Numbered from the stretch's first letter, positions 1-9,247 are shown. The stretch: 64,000 bases of DNA from Sinorhizobium americanum (GCF_001651855.1 NZ_LNQC01000071.1:60703-124702), one strand, 5' to 3'. Notes: a model not told the origin generated them from the sequence alone. Numbers and translations are program-made.

Positions 1-1
1 A

Positions 2-337
2 TTCGATATCTGGCAATACATCCATCAGGAGAATGTCCCGATCGTGCCGCTCTACTTTGCGGCGCGCCGGCCGGTGGTGAGCCGCGGCGGCATGCTGATC
101 ATGGTCGACGACAGACGTATGCCGCTTGAACCCGGCGAAGAGGTCGTGGAGCGGATGGTCCGCTTCCGTACGCTAGGTTGTTACCCACTGACCGGCGCGA
201 TCGACTCCGAGGCTGCCACGGTTCCGGACATATTGCGCGAAATGCTGACGGTGCGCACCTCCGAACGGCTGAGTCGGCTGATCGATACGGACGAGGCAGG
301 CGCCATGGAGAAAAAGAAGCGCGAGGGGTACTTCTGA
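2..337 (+). CDS. cysD: Sulfate adenylyltransferase subunit 2, C-terminal part (CysD/NodP)
   Basis: This is the last 111 codons of a gene whose start lies before the window. CysD/NodP is the small ATP-sulfurylase subunit that, with CysN, turns sulfate and ATP into APS. The visible part begins FDIWQYI and contains the [14 protein letters not shown] and TGAI stretches typical of the C-terminus of the PAPS-reductase-like fold of CysD, and it ends in basic residues as family members do. The stop overlaps the next start by one base (TGATG at 335-339), so it is translationally coupled to a CysN-CysC fusion, the arrangement known for nodPQ and rhizobial cysD-cysNC. A housekeeping cysD and a nodP copy cannot be told apart here. 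Confidence 0.93.
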   Translation, partial: FDIWQYIHQENVPIVPLYFAARRPVVSRGGMLIMVDDRRMPLEPGEEVVERMVRFRTLGCYPLTGAIDSEAATVPDILREMLTVRTSERLSRLIDTDEAGAMEKKKREGYF

Positions 338-2238
338 TGTCGTATCTTCAATCCGTGCCGCCGCACGACCTGGCGGCGCATCTCGCCGATCACGACGGCA
401 AGTCGGTGCTGCGCTTCATCACCTGCGGCTCCGTCGACGACGGCAAGTCGACGCTGATCGGCCGGCTACTCGTCGACGCCAAGTTGATCTTCGAAGACCA
501 GCTGGCGAATCTGGGTCGGGTCGGTTCTTCGGGCGGAGCCAATGGCCAGGAAGTCGATCTTGCCTTGTTGCTCGACGGGCTCGAGGCGGAGCGCGAACAG
601 GGCATCACCATTGACGTCGCCTACCGCTATTTCGCCACGGCGAAGCGCAAATTCATCGTCGCCGACACGCCCGGCCACGAGGAATATACGCGCAACATGG
701 TAACCGGCGCTTCGACGGCCGAGTTGGCCGTCATCCTCGTCGACAGCCGCCAGGGCCTTCTCCAGCAGACCCGGCGCCATTCCTATATCGCCTCGCTGCT
801 CGGCATCCGCCACGTCGTGCTGGCGGTCAACAAGATCGATCTCGTCGAGTTCCGTCAGCAGGTATTCGACGAAATCGCCGGTGACTACGAGGCTTTTGCG
901 AGGACGCTTGGCTTTATCAGCATCCAGCCGATCCCGATCTCGGCACGGTTTGGCGACAATGTCATTTCCGCATCGCAGAACACGCCGTGGTACGAGGGGC
1001 CGGCGCTTCTCGAATATCTGGAGACCGTGCAGCTCGATCCGCCCGAGGCGGAGCGGCCCTTCCGGCTCCCGGTCCAACTGGTCACGCGTCCCAACGCCGA
1101 TTTCCGCGGCTATGCCGGGCAGATCGCTTCCGGCCGGATCTCGGCCGGCGATCCGGTGGTCGTCGCAAAATCCGGACAGCGTTCGACGGTCAAGGCGATC
1201 GTCACCTTCGAAGGCGATCTGGGGAGCGCGGTCGAGGGCGAGCCGGTGACCCTCGTCCTTGCCGACGAGGTCGACGCCTCGCGCGGCGACATGCTGGTCG
1301 CGCCCGCCTCGAGGCCTTTCGTGGCGGACCAGTTCCAGGCGCATATCATCTGGTTCGACGCCAATCCCATGCTTCCCGGGCGCAGCTATATCCTGAGAAC
1401 GGAGACGGACAGCGTCGGCGCAACGGTCACGGCGCTTAAGCACCAGGTCAATATCAACAGCTTTGGCCGCGAGGCGGCAAAATCGCTGCAGATGAACGAG
1501 GTGGGGGTCTGCAACATCTCGACGCAGGCGCCAATCGTCTTCGACGCCTACAAGGACAACAGGGCGACCGGCAATTTCGTTTTCGTCGACCGGGCCAGCA
1601 ATGCGACGGTCGGCGCCGGCATGATCGATTTTCCGCTGAGGCGCGCCGACAACGTGCATTGGCAGGCGACCGACGTGAACAAGGGGGCGCGTGCGGCGAT
1701 GAAGAGCCAGCGCCCCGCCGTTCTGTGGTTCACCGGATTGTCCGGCTCGGGCAAGTCGACGATCGCCAATGCGCTCGACCGGATGCTGCATGTCCGCGGC
1801 AAGCACACCTACATGCTCGACGGCGACAATGTGCGCCACGGCCTCAATCGCGACCTCGGCTTTACCGAAGCCGATCGCGTCGAGAACATCCGCCGCGTTG
1901 CCGAGGTCGCCAAGCTGATGGCCGATGCCGGGCTGATCGTGCTCGTGTCCTTCATTTCGCCGTTCCGCGGCGAACGCCGGATGGCCCGAGAACTGATGGA
2001 GGAGGGCGAGTTCATCGAAATCTTCGTCGACACGCCGCTCGAGGAATGCGCGCGCCGCGATCCGAAGGGGCTTTATCAGAAGGCGCTCGCCGGCAAGATC
2101 GCCAATTTCACCGGCGTTTCCTCGCCCTATGAGGCGCCGGAGAACCCGGAGCTGCACCTGAAGACGGTCGAAGAGGACCCGGTCGCCCTTGCGCTGAAGA
2201 TCGAGGCATTCCTCGACAGACACAGGGAGGAGAAATGA
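337..2238 (+). CDS. cysNC: Bifunctional sulfate adenylyltransferase subunit 1 / APS kinase (CysN-CysC, NodQ-like)
   Basis: A 633-residue fusion. The N-terminal CysN GTPase shows the P-loop GSVDDGKST (residues 31-39), the [12 protein letters not shown] switch region and the NKID motif, followed by EF-Tu-like beta domains. From about residue 445 a CysC kinase follows with its own P-loop GLSGSGKST near 467-475 and the APS-kinase stretch FISPFR. CysN drives APS formation with CysD by GTP hydrolysis; CysC phosphorylates APS to PAPS, the donor used by sulfotransferases. The open frame extends upstream to about position 178, but ATG 337 is preferred: it overlaps the cysD stop, follows GAGGGG and gives the expected CysN N-terminus. 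The stop overlaps cysQ. The fusion is typical of rhizobial NodQ. Two sulfotransferases elsewhere in the window are likely users of the product. Confidence 0.96.
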   Translation: MSYLQSVPPHDLAAHLADHDGKSVLRFITCGSVDDGKSTLIGRLLVDAKLIFEDQLANLGRVGSSGGANGQEVDLALLLDGLEAEREQGITIDVAYRYFATAKRKFIVADTPGHEEYTRNMVTGASTAELAVILVDSRQGLLQQTRRHSYIASLLGIRHVVLAVNKIDLVEFRQQVFDEIAGDYEAFARTLGFISIQPIPISARFGDNVISASQNTPWYEGPALLEYLETVQLDPPEAERPFRLPVQLVTRPNADFRGYAGQIASGRISAGDPVVVAKSGQRSTVKAIVTFEGDLGSAVEGEPVTLVLADEVDASRGDMLVAPASRPFVADQFQAHIIWFDANPMLPGRSYILRTETDSVGATVTALKHQVNINSFGREAAKSLQMNEVGVCNISTQAPIVFDAYKDNRATGNFVFVDRASNATVGAGMIDFPLRRADNVHWQATDVNKGARAAMKSQRPAVLWFTGLSGSGKSTIANALDRMLHVRGKHTYMLDGDNVRHGLNRDLGFTEADRVENIRRVAEVAKLMADAGLIVLVSFISPFRGERRMARELMEEGEFIEIFVDTPLEECARRDPKGLYQKALAGKIANFTGVSSPYEAPENPELHLKTVEEDPVALALKIEAFLDRHREEK

Positions 2239-3038
2239 CGCCGCTTTCAGAACTCCTCGAGCGCATCGCGCTGGAGGCCGGCGCGTCGATCCTCCCCGTC
2301 TACGAAGCGGGGCCGACCGTCTGCTACAAGGATGATCGTTCGCCCGTGACCGAGGCGGATGAGCGGGCCGAAGCGATCATCCTCGCCAGGCTGGCGGCCG
2401 CCTTCCCGGATATCCCGGTCGTCGCCGAAGAGGCCGTCGCCTCGGGATGCGTACCCGACATCAGTTGCGGCACGTTCTTCCTGGTCGACCCGCTTGACGG
2501 GACGAAGGAATTCATCAACCGGCGCGACGATTTCACCGTCAATATCGCCCTGATCGAAGGCAGCGTCCCTGTTGCGGGCATCGTCTATGCTCCGGCGCTG
2601 CGCTGCGCCTATGTCGCCGACAAAGGCCGGGCGGAGAAGCTCGTCTTCGGCAGCGGTCCTGTGGGAGAACGGCAGGCAATATGCGTTCGAGCCAGAGGTC
2701 CGGTGCTGACCGCCGTCGCCAGCCGTTCGCACAACAGTTCGGAGACCGAGGCCTTTCTCGCCGGCCACGGCGTCATGGATCTGACCTCGGTCGGATCGTC
2801 ACTCAAATTCTGCCTGCTTGCCGAAGGCAGGGCGGATGTCTATCCGCGTTTCGGCCGGACCATGGAATGGGATACGGCGGCAGGCAACGCTGTGCTCAAC
2901 GCCGCCGGCGGATCGGTCGTCCGGCTGGACGGCTCACGCCTCCCTTACGGCAAGATGAAGCAGTCGGACGACAGCGACTTCGCAAATCCGCATTTCGTCG
3001 CCTGGGCGAATATCTCTCCGCTGTTGACGGCCCCTTAG
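2235..3038 (+). CDS. cysQ: 3'(2'),5'-bisphosphate nucleotidase CysQ
   Basis: A 267-residue member of the inositol-monophosphatase superfamily. It shows the Mg-binding motifs VAEEA (near residue 60), [10 protein letters not shown] (near 85) and the C-terminal [10 protein letters not shown] that define CysQ rather than IMPase. CysQ hydrolyses PAP, the product left after sulfotransfer, to AMP, and can also limit PAPS. It starts on an ATG that overlaps the upstream stop (ATGA at 2235-2238) and follows GGGAGGAGAA, so cysD-cysNC-cysQ form one translationally coupled unit. Its presence with the PAPS-forming genes suggests that the unit serves sulfation of a macromolecule as well as, or instead of, cysteine synthesis. 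Confidence 0.94.
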   Translation: MTPLSELLERIALEAGASILPVYEAGPTVCYKDDRSPVTEADERAEAIILARLAAAFPDIPVVAEEAVASGCVPDISCGTFFLVDPLDGTKEFINRRDDFTVNIALIEGSVPVAGIVYAPALRCAYVADKGRAEKLVFGSGPVGERQAICVRARGPVLTAVASRSHNSSETEAFLAGHGVMDLTSVGSSLKFCLLAEGRADVYPRFGRTMEWDTAAGNAVLNAAGGSVVRLDGSRLPYGKMKQSDDSDFANPHFVAWANISPLLTAP

Positions 3039-3079
3039 GACCGCCAGCCGTTCGCAGGCAACGGGCAGGAGGAATTCTC

Positions 3080-5041
3080 ATGTGTGGAATTGCCGGCCTG
3101 ATAGATTATGCGCAGCACGGTGGCGGGGAGGCGGCGCAGATACTGACGCGCATGACCGACACCCTCGCTCACCGCGGGCCGGATGCCTTGGGTACCTGGC
3201 TTGATCGCGATGGTCGTGTAGGGCTCGGCCACCGCCGCCTGTCCATCATTGACCTCTCCCCCACGGGTGCCCAGCCTATGCATTCGAGCAGCGGCCGCTA
3301 CTCGATTGTCTTTAACGGCGAGATATATGGCTTCCTTGACCTGAGGGCCGCATTGGAGGAGCAGGGCGCTCGCTTCCGCGGCCACGCCGATACCGAAGTG
3401 CTCCTGGAGGCGATCGAAGCCTATGGTCTGGAAAGTGCGTTGCAGCGCTGCAACGGCATGTTTGCCTTTGCGCTTTATGACAGCGTCACGCGGCAGATCA
3501 TCTTCGCTCGCGACCGCATAGGAAAGAAGCCTCTCTATATCGGCATATCCAAGAGCGGCGTTGCCTTCGGCTCCGAGCTGAAAAGCATCAGGGCGCATCC
3601 GTCTTTCCACTCCGTCGAAGTAGACACGGAGGCTGCCACGCTTTTCCTGCGATACGGCTACGTGCCGACCCCCTATTCGATCTACCGCGGCATCTTCAAG
3701 CTTCCGCATGGCTCCTGGCTGAGCCTCTCGGTCGACACGCCGCCGGCGTCGGCTGCCGCCGCCCTGAGCGAAGCCAGGAGCTATTGGGATGCTTTCGAGG
3801 CGGTGGAGCGAGGCTATGCGCAGCGGATCGAATGCCCGGGCGAAGCCTTGGACGCGCTCGACGCGGAGCTGAAACGGGCGGTGAGCGAACGGCTGGTCTC
3901 CGACGTGCCGGTGGGGGCCCTCCTTTCCAGCGGCGTCGACTCTTCCTTGGTGTCGGCCGTCATGCAGGAAGTTTCGACCTCGCGTGTAAAAACCTTCACC
4001 GTGCGCTTCCTGGAGGAACAGTATAACGAGGCGGACCTGGCATCAGGTATCGCGAGGCAGCTCGGCACCGATCATACGGAGATCACGGCAGAACCCGACA
4101 CGGCACTGGGCGTCGTTACCGAGTTGCCGGACGTGTATGACGAGCCCTTCGCCGATCCTTCACAGATTCCGACGCTGCTTGTATCGAAACTGGCGCGAAG
4201 AACCGTAACCGTGGCACTTTCGGGTGACGGCGGCGACGAGTTTTTCGGCGGCTACAAGCGCTATCGGCAAATGCTCGCCTTCGACCGATTGGCGAGGAAA
4301 ACGCCTGCCGTTGCCCTGCAGGCGGCAAGGCATGCGCCCCACTGGGCACTGGAAGTGGCCGCCGCGGCGGCTCGCCATGCGCGCCCGTCCTCGCTTCAGG
4401 ACGAAGTGACCGGCAATCGACTGAGAAGACTTGCCGAGCTCCTGGAGATCGAGGACCCGGACGCCCGCTACCTCGACTTTCGCTCGATCTGGTCACATCC
4501 GGACGAGGTCGTGTTCGGCGGAGCGGAGCCTCCGACCGCCATGACCTCGAAGCGGATACCGGCTTGCCTCGGCCCAGTCGACAGAATGATGTACAGCGAC
4601 ATGGTCGATTATCTGCCCGACGACATCCTCGTGAAGATGGACCGGGCTTCGATGGCAGTGGGGCTAGAGATGCGGGCTCCGTTGCTCGATTACCGCTTCG
4701 TCGAACTGGCCTGGCGCGCGCCAAGGGCTTTGTGCTTTGCCGAAGCTCCGGGCAAGCCCGCACTACGCAAGCTCTTGTCCAGGAGGCTGCCGGAACAATT
4801 CATAAATCTTCCAAAACGCGGATTCGGCGTTCCCATCAATGCTTGGTTACGCGGACCGCTGCACGCTTGGGCGGAAGAGATGCTGTCGCCGTCTCGCCTG
4901 CAGCGCGATGGAATTTTTTGGGCCGAGCCGATCGTCAGTCGCTGGAAGGCACATCTTGCCGGTCGCCGCGACTGGGGTCCGCAATTGTGGGCGGTGCTGA
5001 TGTTCAACCTTTGGCACGAGCGCTGGATGCGCTCCGACTGA
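3080..5041 (+). CDS. asnB: Asparagine synthase (glutamine-hydrolysing) family amidotransferase
   Basis: A 653-residue class II glutamine amidotransferase. The start at ATG 3080 is fixed by MCGIAG, because Cys2 must become the N-terminal nucleophile; CAGGAGGA lies just upstream, 41 bases after cysQ. The glutaminase domain (RGPDA, GHRRLSIIDLS, FNGEIY) is followed by the synthetase domain with a PP-loop (LLSSGVDSS) and SGDGGDEFFGGYKRY. Enzymes of this family amidate aspartate, but copies in polysaccharide loci are known or proposed to convert the carboxyl of a uronic acid to an amide (WbpS-like). Given the surrounding genes, and a nucleotide-sugar dehydrogenase downstream, sugar amidation is a plausible role. 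The acceptor substrate cannot be read from the sequence. Confidence 0.92.
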   Translation: MCGIAGLIDYAQHGGGEAAQILTRMTDTLAHRGPDALGTWLDRDGRVGLGHRRLSIIDLSPTGAQPMHSSSGRYSIVFNGEIYGFLDLRAALEEQGARFRGHADTEVLLEAIEAYGLESALQRCNGMFAFALYDSVTRQIIFARDRIGKKPLYIGISKSGVAFGSELKSIRAHPSFHSVEVDTEAATLFLRYGYVPTPYSIYRGIFKLPHGSWLSLSVDTPPASAAAALSEARSYWDAFEAVERGYAQRIECPGEALDALDAELKRAVSERLVSDVPVGALLSSGVDSSLVSAVMQEVSTSRVKTFTVRFLEEQYNEADLASGIARQLGTDHTEITAEPDTALGVVTELPDVYDEPFADPSQIPTLLVSKLARRTVTVALSGDGGDEFFGGYKRYRQMLAFDRLARKTPAVALQAARHAPHWALEVAAAAARHARPSSLQDEVTGNRLRRLAELLEIEDPDARYLDFRSIWSHPDEVVFGGAEPPTAMTSKRIPACLGPVDRMMYSDMVDYLPDDILVKMDRASMAVGLEMRAPLLDYRFVELAWRAPRALCFAEAPGKPALRKLLSRRLPEQFINLPKRGFGVPINAWLRGPLHAWAEEMLSPSRLQRDGIFWAEPIVSRWKAHLAGRRDWGPQLWAVLMFNLWHERWMRSD

Positions 5042-5080
5042 TCGAGACAGAAGGAAGCCTATCAAGGGCGCGACGAAAAT

Positions 5081-5821
5081 ATGGAACCTCAACGAAAGAC
5101 GGACAGCGGCAAGCCTGTGTTCTCCCGTTTTCGGGATCTCGGTCGTCAGCAATTGAATGTGGAACTCCAGGTCCACACCAATTGGACCGACGGGCAGGCG
5201 ACGGTGCTCGAGGTGCTGCAAACGGCAAAGGAACGCGGCCTCGCCGAGCTCGCCTTCACGGAGCATGTGCGGGAAGACACGTCCTGGTTTCCCGATTTCA
5301 AGGCCGAGATCCTTTCCGCTGCGGATGGCTTCGGCGATTTGCGCGTCTATGTCGGCTGCGAGACGAAAGCCATGGACGGTGATGGACGGCTGGATGTGTC
5401 GCGATCCGTGCTCGACGCCTGCGATATCGTTCTTGGCGTCGTCCACCGCCTGCCGGACGGGCGAGGCGGCTATCTCGATTTCAGGCAACTGTCCTTCGAG
5501 CGGACGGCCGAAATCGAATTTCGTCTGTCGATGGGAATGATCGCGAATGCGGCGATCGACGTGCTCGGGCATCCGGGTGGGATGAGCCTCAGGCGATACG
5601 GTCAGTTTCCGGAGAATTATTTTCGCAAGCTGATGACGGCGACGCTCGCGCGGGGGATCGCCATCGAGATCAACTCCTCGTACCTGGTCGATATGCCCGC
5701 GTTCCTGGCGTTGTGCGACGAGATCAATCCGTTTGTTTCGATTGGATCCGATGCGCATAAGCTGAGCGACTTGGGCCGTTGCCGCGACAAGCTTCTTGAG
5801 CTGGGGGTAGGGCTGACATGA
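5081..5821 (+). CDS. PHP-domain protein (metal-dependent phosphoesterase family), altered first motif
   Basis: A 246-residue single-domain PHP (polymerase and histidinol phosphatase) protein. Recognisable blocks are VELQVHTNWTDG (residues 27-38), AFTEH, GCETKA, GVVH, LGHPGG and SIGSDAH, in the usual order of the seven-stranded PHP barrel. Motif I is normally H-x-H; here the first histidine is Gln30 while His32 is kept, so one metal ligand is changed. Family members hydrolyse phosphoesters using two or three metals. The gene lies 39 bases after the amidotransferase and its stop overlaps the ATP-grasp start (ATGA at 5818-5821), implying a shared pathway, perhaps removal of phosphate from a sugar or amino-acid intermediate. 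The substrate is unknown. Confidence 0.85.
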   Translation: MEPQRKTDSGKPVFSRFRDLGRQQLNVELQVHTNWTDGQATVLEVLQTAKERGLAELAFTEHVREDTSWFPDFKAEILSAADGFGDLRVYVGCETKAMDGDGRLDVSRSVLDACDIVLGVVHRLPDGRGGYLDFRQLSFERTAEIEFRLSMGMIANAAIDVLGHPGGMSLRRYGQFPENYFRKLMTATLARGIAIEINSSYLVDMPAFLALCDEINPFVSIGSDAHKLSDLGRCRDKLLELGVGLT

Positions 5822-6810
5822 AGGTCTTCATCACCGGTGCGGGCGCCCTTCTGGGACAGGGTATCATTCGCGCCTTGCGGCGCTCCGCGCTCCGAGCGAC
5901 CATAGTCGTGGGGGACCCGAGCCCGCTCTCGGCCGGGCTCTACTGGGGCGATGCCGCCTATCTCGTTCCGATGGCGAAGGACCCGGAATATCTGGACAGG
6001 CTGGGCGATCTGCTGCGAGCGGAGCGGCCCGACATCCTCATTCCCGGGACGGATGTGGAGTTGCCGATCCTTTCAGCCAATCGGGAAGCGATCGAAAGCA
6101 CCTACGCAACCAAGGTGATCATCAGTTCGTCGCATGTCGTATCCATCGCCGACGACAAGTGGCTTACCTCCGAGTTCCTCCGGCAACGCCGACTGGGGTT
6201 CGTTCCTTCCTGCCTGCCAGGCAACGAGGAGACGCTGATCGAAGAGTGCGGCTTTCCGCTTGTCGTCAAACCGAGAATTGGCGCCAGGTCGATCGGCTTC
6301 GGCATCGTCCGCGATCGAGACGAGCTTAGGCGCGCCATAGCCGAGCAGCCCGGCATCGTCATACAGAAATATGTCGGTTCCGATGCCACCGAGTACACGG
6401 CCGGCACACTTACCTTCGACGGTAAATGCTGCGCGACTATCGTCATGCGCCGTGACCTGCGCGACGGCAATACCTATCGAGCCTTTGCCGAGCCGTTTCC
6501 GGCCCTCAACGCGGCAATGGCACAGGCGGCAAACGCCCTTGGCGCCCACGGGCCCGCAAATTTCCAGTTCCGCCTCGACGACGGCGTTCCCAGGATTTTC
6601 GAGATCAATGCGCGGTTTTCGGGCACCACCGCGGTGAGGATCCATGCCGGCTTCAATGAAGTGGAGATGTGCATCCGGCACTTGCTTTTTGGAGAGCCGG
6701 TCGTTCAGCCGGAGATCATGCCGGTGACCATTTTGCGCCACTGGTCGGAGACAGTGGTCAAATCCGGCGATCTCGTCGCGGCCGCCGCTCGTCGGGAAGA
6801 AAAAGCCTGA
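5818..6810 (+). CDS. ATP-grasp ligase (carbamoyl-phosphate-synthase-like)
   Basis: A 330-residue protein with a pre-ATP-grasp Rossmann-like N-terminus (ITGAGALLGQGIIRAL, IPGTDVELP) and an ATP-grasp domain containing PLVVKPRIGARSIGF, VIQKYVG and the metal-binding FQFRLDDG...FEINARFSGTT. These match the large-subunit CPSase/PylC-like branch of ATP-grasp carboxylate-amine ligases. Such enzymes activate a carboxylate with ATP and join it to an amine or thiol. It is coupled by an ATGA overlap to the PHP gene and lies next to an amidotransferase and a sugar epimerase. A role in attaching an amino acid or other carboxylate to a sugar is an inference. Substrates cannot be assigned. Confidence 0.87.
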   Translation: MKVFITGAGALLGQGIIRALRRSALRATIVVGDPSPLSAGLYWGDAAYLVPMAKDPEYLDRLGDLLRAERPDILIPGTDVELPILSANREAIESTYATKVIISSSHVVSIADDKWLTSEFLRQRRLGFVPSCLPGNEETLIEECGFPLVVKPRIGARSIGFGIVRDRDELRRAIAEQPGIVIQKYVGSDATEYTAGTLTFDGKCCATIVMRRDLRDGNTYRAFAEPFPALNAAMAQAANALGAHGPANFQFRLDDGVPRIFEINARFSGTTAVRIHAGFNEVEMCIRHLLFGEPVVQPEIMPVTILRHWSETVVKSGDLVAAAARREEKA

Positions 6811-6825
6811 GGGAAGAGACCTGCC

Positions 6826-7770
6826 GTGAGTCGCAAGGAACTGGTGATAACTGGAGCAACGGGCTTTGTCGGCGCGAGACTCGTTGAGGAGGCACTTGCG
6901 CGAGGCTACGCCGTCACGGCACTTGTACGCGATCCCGAGCGGGTCGCCGCGCGCAATGTCTCTCACTTGCGGATCGAGAAATGGTCAATCGGCGATCCCC
7001 TGCCCGTGGTAGGGCAAGCGGATGCCCTGCTTCACCTCGCCGCCTACATTCCGGCCGATCTCAGCGACGCCCGCCAGGCCGCGAGGTGTTTCGAGGTCAA
7101 TACGAACGGCGCCCTGCAAGTCGCGATAGAGGCGGCTTCCCAGGGGTTGAAGCGGCTGGTTCTCTTCGGATCCGCGCAGGTCTATGCGCCGGATCCCGGT
7201 GCCGCATCGGAAACGAGCGCCACTTTTCCCGTCCATCGAGCCAGCTATTATCTGGCGAGCAAGCTCTCTGCCGAGATTTGCCTGCTGGCTTTCGGCAGGG
7301 CCAATGCGATGCCGGTGACGGTCCTCCGTCTCGCGTCCGTCTATGGTCCGGGCATGCAGGGCACGGGAATGGTGCCTGCCTTTCTGCGGACGCTCGCGGG
7401 CGGGCGCCCCTTGATCATAGCAGACGGCGGACAATACAGCGTCGACCTCGTCTATGTCGACGACGTCGTGACGCTGGCGCTCAGGGCGGTGGAAAAGAGC
7501 GTGGACGGGGTTTTCAATGCCGGGAGCGGTCGCTCCTGCGCGTCCCTGGAAGCGGCGCAGACGGTTGCCGATGTCGTCGGGGGAAACCGGGCCCTCATTG
7601 GGGTCGAGGCCGCCGTCACCGATGCGGCCGCTCGGGGCTTCAGGGCGCTCGAGGTCGCCAAGGCGGCGAAGCATCTCGATTATCGGCCTCGCTCCTTTCG
7701 CGAGGGCATCGAAGCCTGGAAGACGGAGACCGGATTTGCGGAGTTCGAGGACACACAAGGCCAACGCTGA
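6826..7770 (+). CDS. NAD-dependent epimerase/dehydratase (extended SDR)
   Basis: A 314-residue extended short-chain dehydrogenase/reductase. It starts on GTG 6826 after GAGGGAAGAG. The NAD-binding motif TGATGFVGARL occupies residues 8-18; an LHLAAY strand and a catalytic YYLASK (Y-x-x-x-K) follow, then RLASVYGPG and VDLVYVDDVV, all typical of nucleotide-sugar 4-epimerases and reductases. It acts on an NDP-sugar in the cytoplasm. Fifteen bases separate it from the ATP-grasp gene, so it probably ends the operon running from 3080. The exact reaction (epimerase, dehydratase or reductase) is not determined. Confidence 0.9.
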   Translation: MSRKELVITGATGFVGARLVEEALARGYAVTALVRDPERVAARNVSHLRIEKWSIGDPLPVVGQADALLHLAAYIPADLSDARQAARCFEVNTNGALQVAIEAASQGLKRLVLFGSAQVYAPDPGAASETSATFPVHRASYYLASKLSAEICLLAFGRANAMPVTVLRLASVYGPGMQGTGMVPAFLRTLAGGRPLIIADGGQYSVDLVYVDDVVTLALRAVEKSVDGVFNAGSGRSCASLEAAQTVADVVGGNRALIGVEAAVTDAAARGFRALEVAKAAKHLDYRPRSFREGIEAWKTETGFAEFEDTQGQR

Positions 7771-7796
7771 CGATGTCCGGCCGGCATGCTTGGAAG

Positions 7797-7825
7797 GGGA
7801 AGGCGCGGGCGTTCGGCGCCTTCCC
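7797..7825. terminator. Hairpin between convergent genes
   Basis: A perfect 10-base-pair inverted repeat (GGGAAGGCGC and its complement) with a nine-base loop lies in the 83-base gap between the convergent epimerase and RTX genes. Its position and symmetry suit a bidirectional terminator. There is no run of T on either side, so a purely intrinsic mechanism is uncertain. Confidence 0.5.
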
Positions 7826-7853
7826 AATCCTACGCAGCTAGGCGTGTGTAGCG

Positions 7854-9017
7854 TCAGGCAAAGATGAAGTCGCCCCTCGAAAAGTTGGAGGCGGAGAGAC
7901 TGCCGTTCGGATCGTCCACGAGGATGGAGAAGGCGTGGCCCGCGGAGTTGAGACCCTTGAGCAGCACGTCGCCATCCGTGGTGTTGTAGGCATAGACGGT
8001 GCCATTGGCGCCGGAGCTTGAATATTGCGTGACTCCGAGCTTCTCGATGACGAGGAAGTCCACACCATCCTGGAAATCCATGATCGTGTCTTGGCCGTTG
8101 AGCGCTGGGGTTGCCTTGAAGACGAAACGGTCGGAGTCGGCGCCGCCCCAAAGGATGTCGCTCCCCCCTTCACCGATGAGGGTGTCCTTCCCGGCGTCGC
8201 CGCGCACGGTATCATTGCCATCACCGGCATAGATGAGGTCGATACCGTTGCCGCCCCTGAGCGAGTCGGCCCCGCCTTCACCAGTCAGGATGTCGTTGCC
8301 GTCATCCCCAAAGGCGATGTCGTTGCCGTCGCCGACCGCGATCCTGTCGTTGCCCATGCCGCCGTGGGCTTCGTCGACGCCGTTTTCGGAGTCGAGGACG
8401 TCATTGCCGTCGCCGCCGTCGAGATAGTTGTTCCCGTCACCGCCATCGACGATGTCGTCGCCGATGCCGCCATAGACGCGGTCGTGCCCCGACTGGCCCT
8501 TCAGGGCGTCATTGCCCTCTTCGCCATAGATCGTGTCGTTGCCGGCGCCACCCGAGACGGCCTGCTGCGTCAGCTTTCCAGTGGCCGGATCTATGCGATT
8601 GTTGAAGCCGTCATTTCCCGAGCCGGCATAAATGATGTCATCGCCGTAGCCTGCGTCGATGTACTCTTCGCCTGCTCCACCGTAGATCTTGTCGTTTCCG
8701 CCGTCGCCCAGGATGTGATCATGGCCGTCGCCACCGTCGATGATGTCGTTGCCATCACCGCCTTCGAAGATATCGTTGCCGAAACCGCCGATAAGCGTAT
8801 CGGTCCCAAGCCCACCCTCGATGCGGTCGTTGCCATCGCCGCCTTCGACGTAGTCGTCACCGATGCCTGCCTTGATGTGGTCGTTGCCGAGTCCACCGAA
8901 AAACCGGTCATTGCCTTCGCGGCCATCGAGGTAATCGTCGCCGGCATAGCCCCACAGCTCGTCGTCATAGAGAGTGCCGAGAATCGTATCGGTGAGGTTG
9001 GTTCCCTTAAAAATCAT
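7854..9017 (-). CDS. RTX / haemolysin-type calcium-binding repeat protein
   Basis: A 387-residue protein made almost entirely of glycine- and aspartate-rich nonapeptides of the GGxGxDxLx type (for example GGLGNDHIKAG, GGDGNDRIEGG, GGAGNDTIYGE), ending with an RTX-terminal region (DTIMDFQDGVDFLVIEKLG) seen in serralysin-type C-termini. Such proteins fold into calcium-bound beta rolls and usually leave the cell by a type I system through an uncleaved C-terminal signal; none is encoded here. No catalytic domain is visible. Two ATGs lie in tandem (9020 and 9017); AGGAG at 9024-9028 is six bases from the second, so 9017 is preferred. It may be an extracellular polysaccharide-binding or matrix protein. 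Confidence 0.9.
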   Translation of the reverse strand: MIFKGTNLTDTILGTLYDDELWGYAGDDYLDGREGNDRFFGGLGNDHIKAGIGDDYVEGGDGNDRIEGGLGTDTLIGGFGNDIFEGGDGNDIIDGGDGHDHILGDGGNDKIYGGAGEEYIDAGYGDDIIYAGSGNDGFNNRIDPATGKLTQQAVSGGAGNDTIYGEEGNDALKGQSGHDRVYGGIGDDIVDGGDGNNYLDGGDGNDVLDSENGVDEAHGGMGNDRIAVGDGNDIAFGDDGNDILTGEGGADSLRGGNGIDLIYAGDGNDTVRGDAGKDTLIGEGGSDILWGGADSDRFVFKATPALNGQDTIMDFQDGVDFLVIEKLGVTQYSSSGANGTVYAYNTTDGDVLLKGLNSAGHAFSILVDDPNGSLSASNFSRGDFIFA

Positions 9018-9247
9018 CATGATCTCCTAGCAGTTGCAGGAGGGCGGATAATTTCAGAATAGGGCGCAAAAGTGGACTTTAGCCTAATCCAATACGTAGA
9101 ATTGTATGGAGACGAAGGCCTTATACTACCTATTCTAGAAATGTGCAATGGTTTTCACAACTGAAATTGAGAGCGTTAGCGTTGAAAATTCTCGCTTCTT
9201 CTGTCGGAATGAAATGATATCAGGACCACACTTCATCAATCCGGAGT
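9018..9247. promoter_or_regulatory. Upstream region of the RTX gene
   Basis: About 230 AT-rich bases between the minus-strand GT4 stop and the minus-strand RTX start. AGGAG (9024-9028) is the ribosome site of the RTX gene. Promoter elements for it must lie here, but I cannot place them with confidence. Confidence 0.45.

Noticed and set aside
466..2223. Long open frame on the minus strand across the CysN-CysC gene
   Set aside because: It is antisense to a clearly conserved gene and arises from high third-position GC; its translation shows no recognised motif.
8025..9062. 345-codon plus-strand frame across the RTX gene, and the repetitive DNA there
   Set aside because: The DNA repeats come from the RTX nonapeptide code on the minus strand. 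The plus-strand translation is a low-complexity valine- and alanine-rich shadow. Spacing and sequence drift exclude a CRISPR array.
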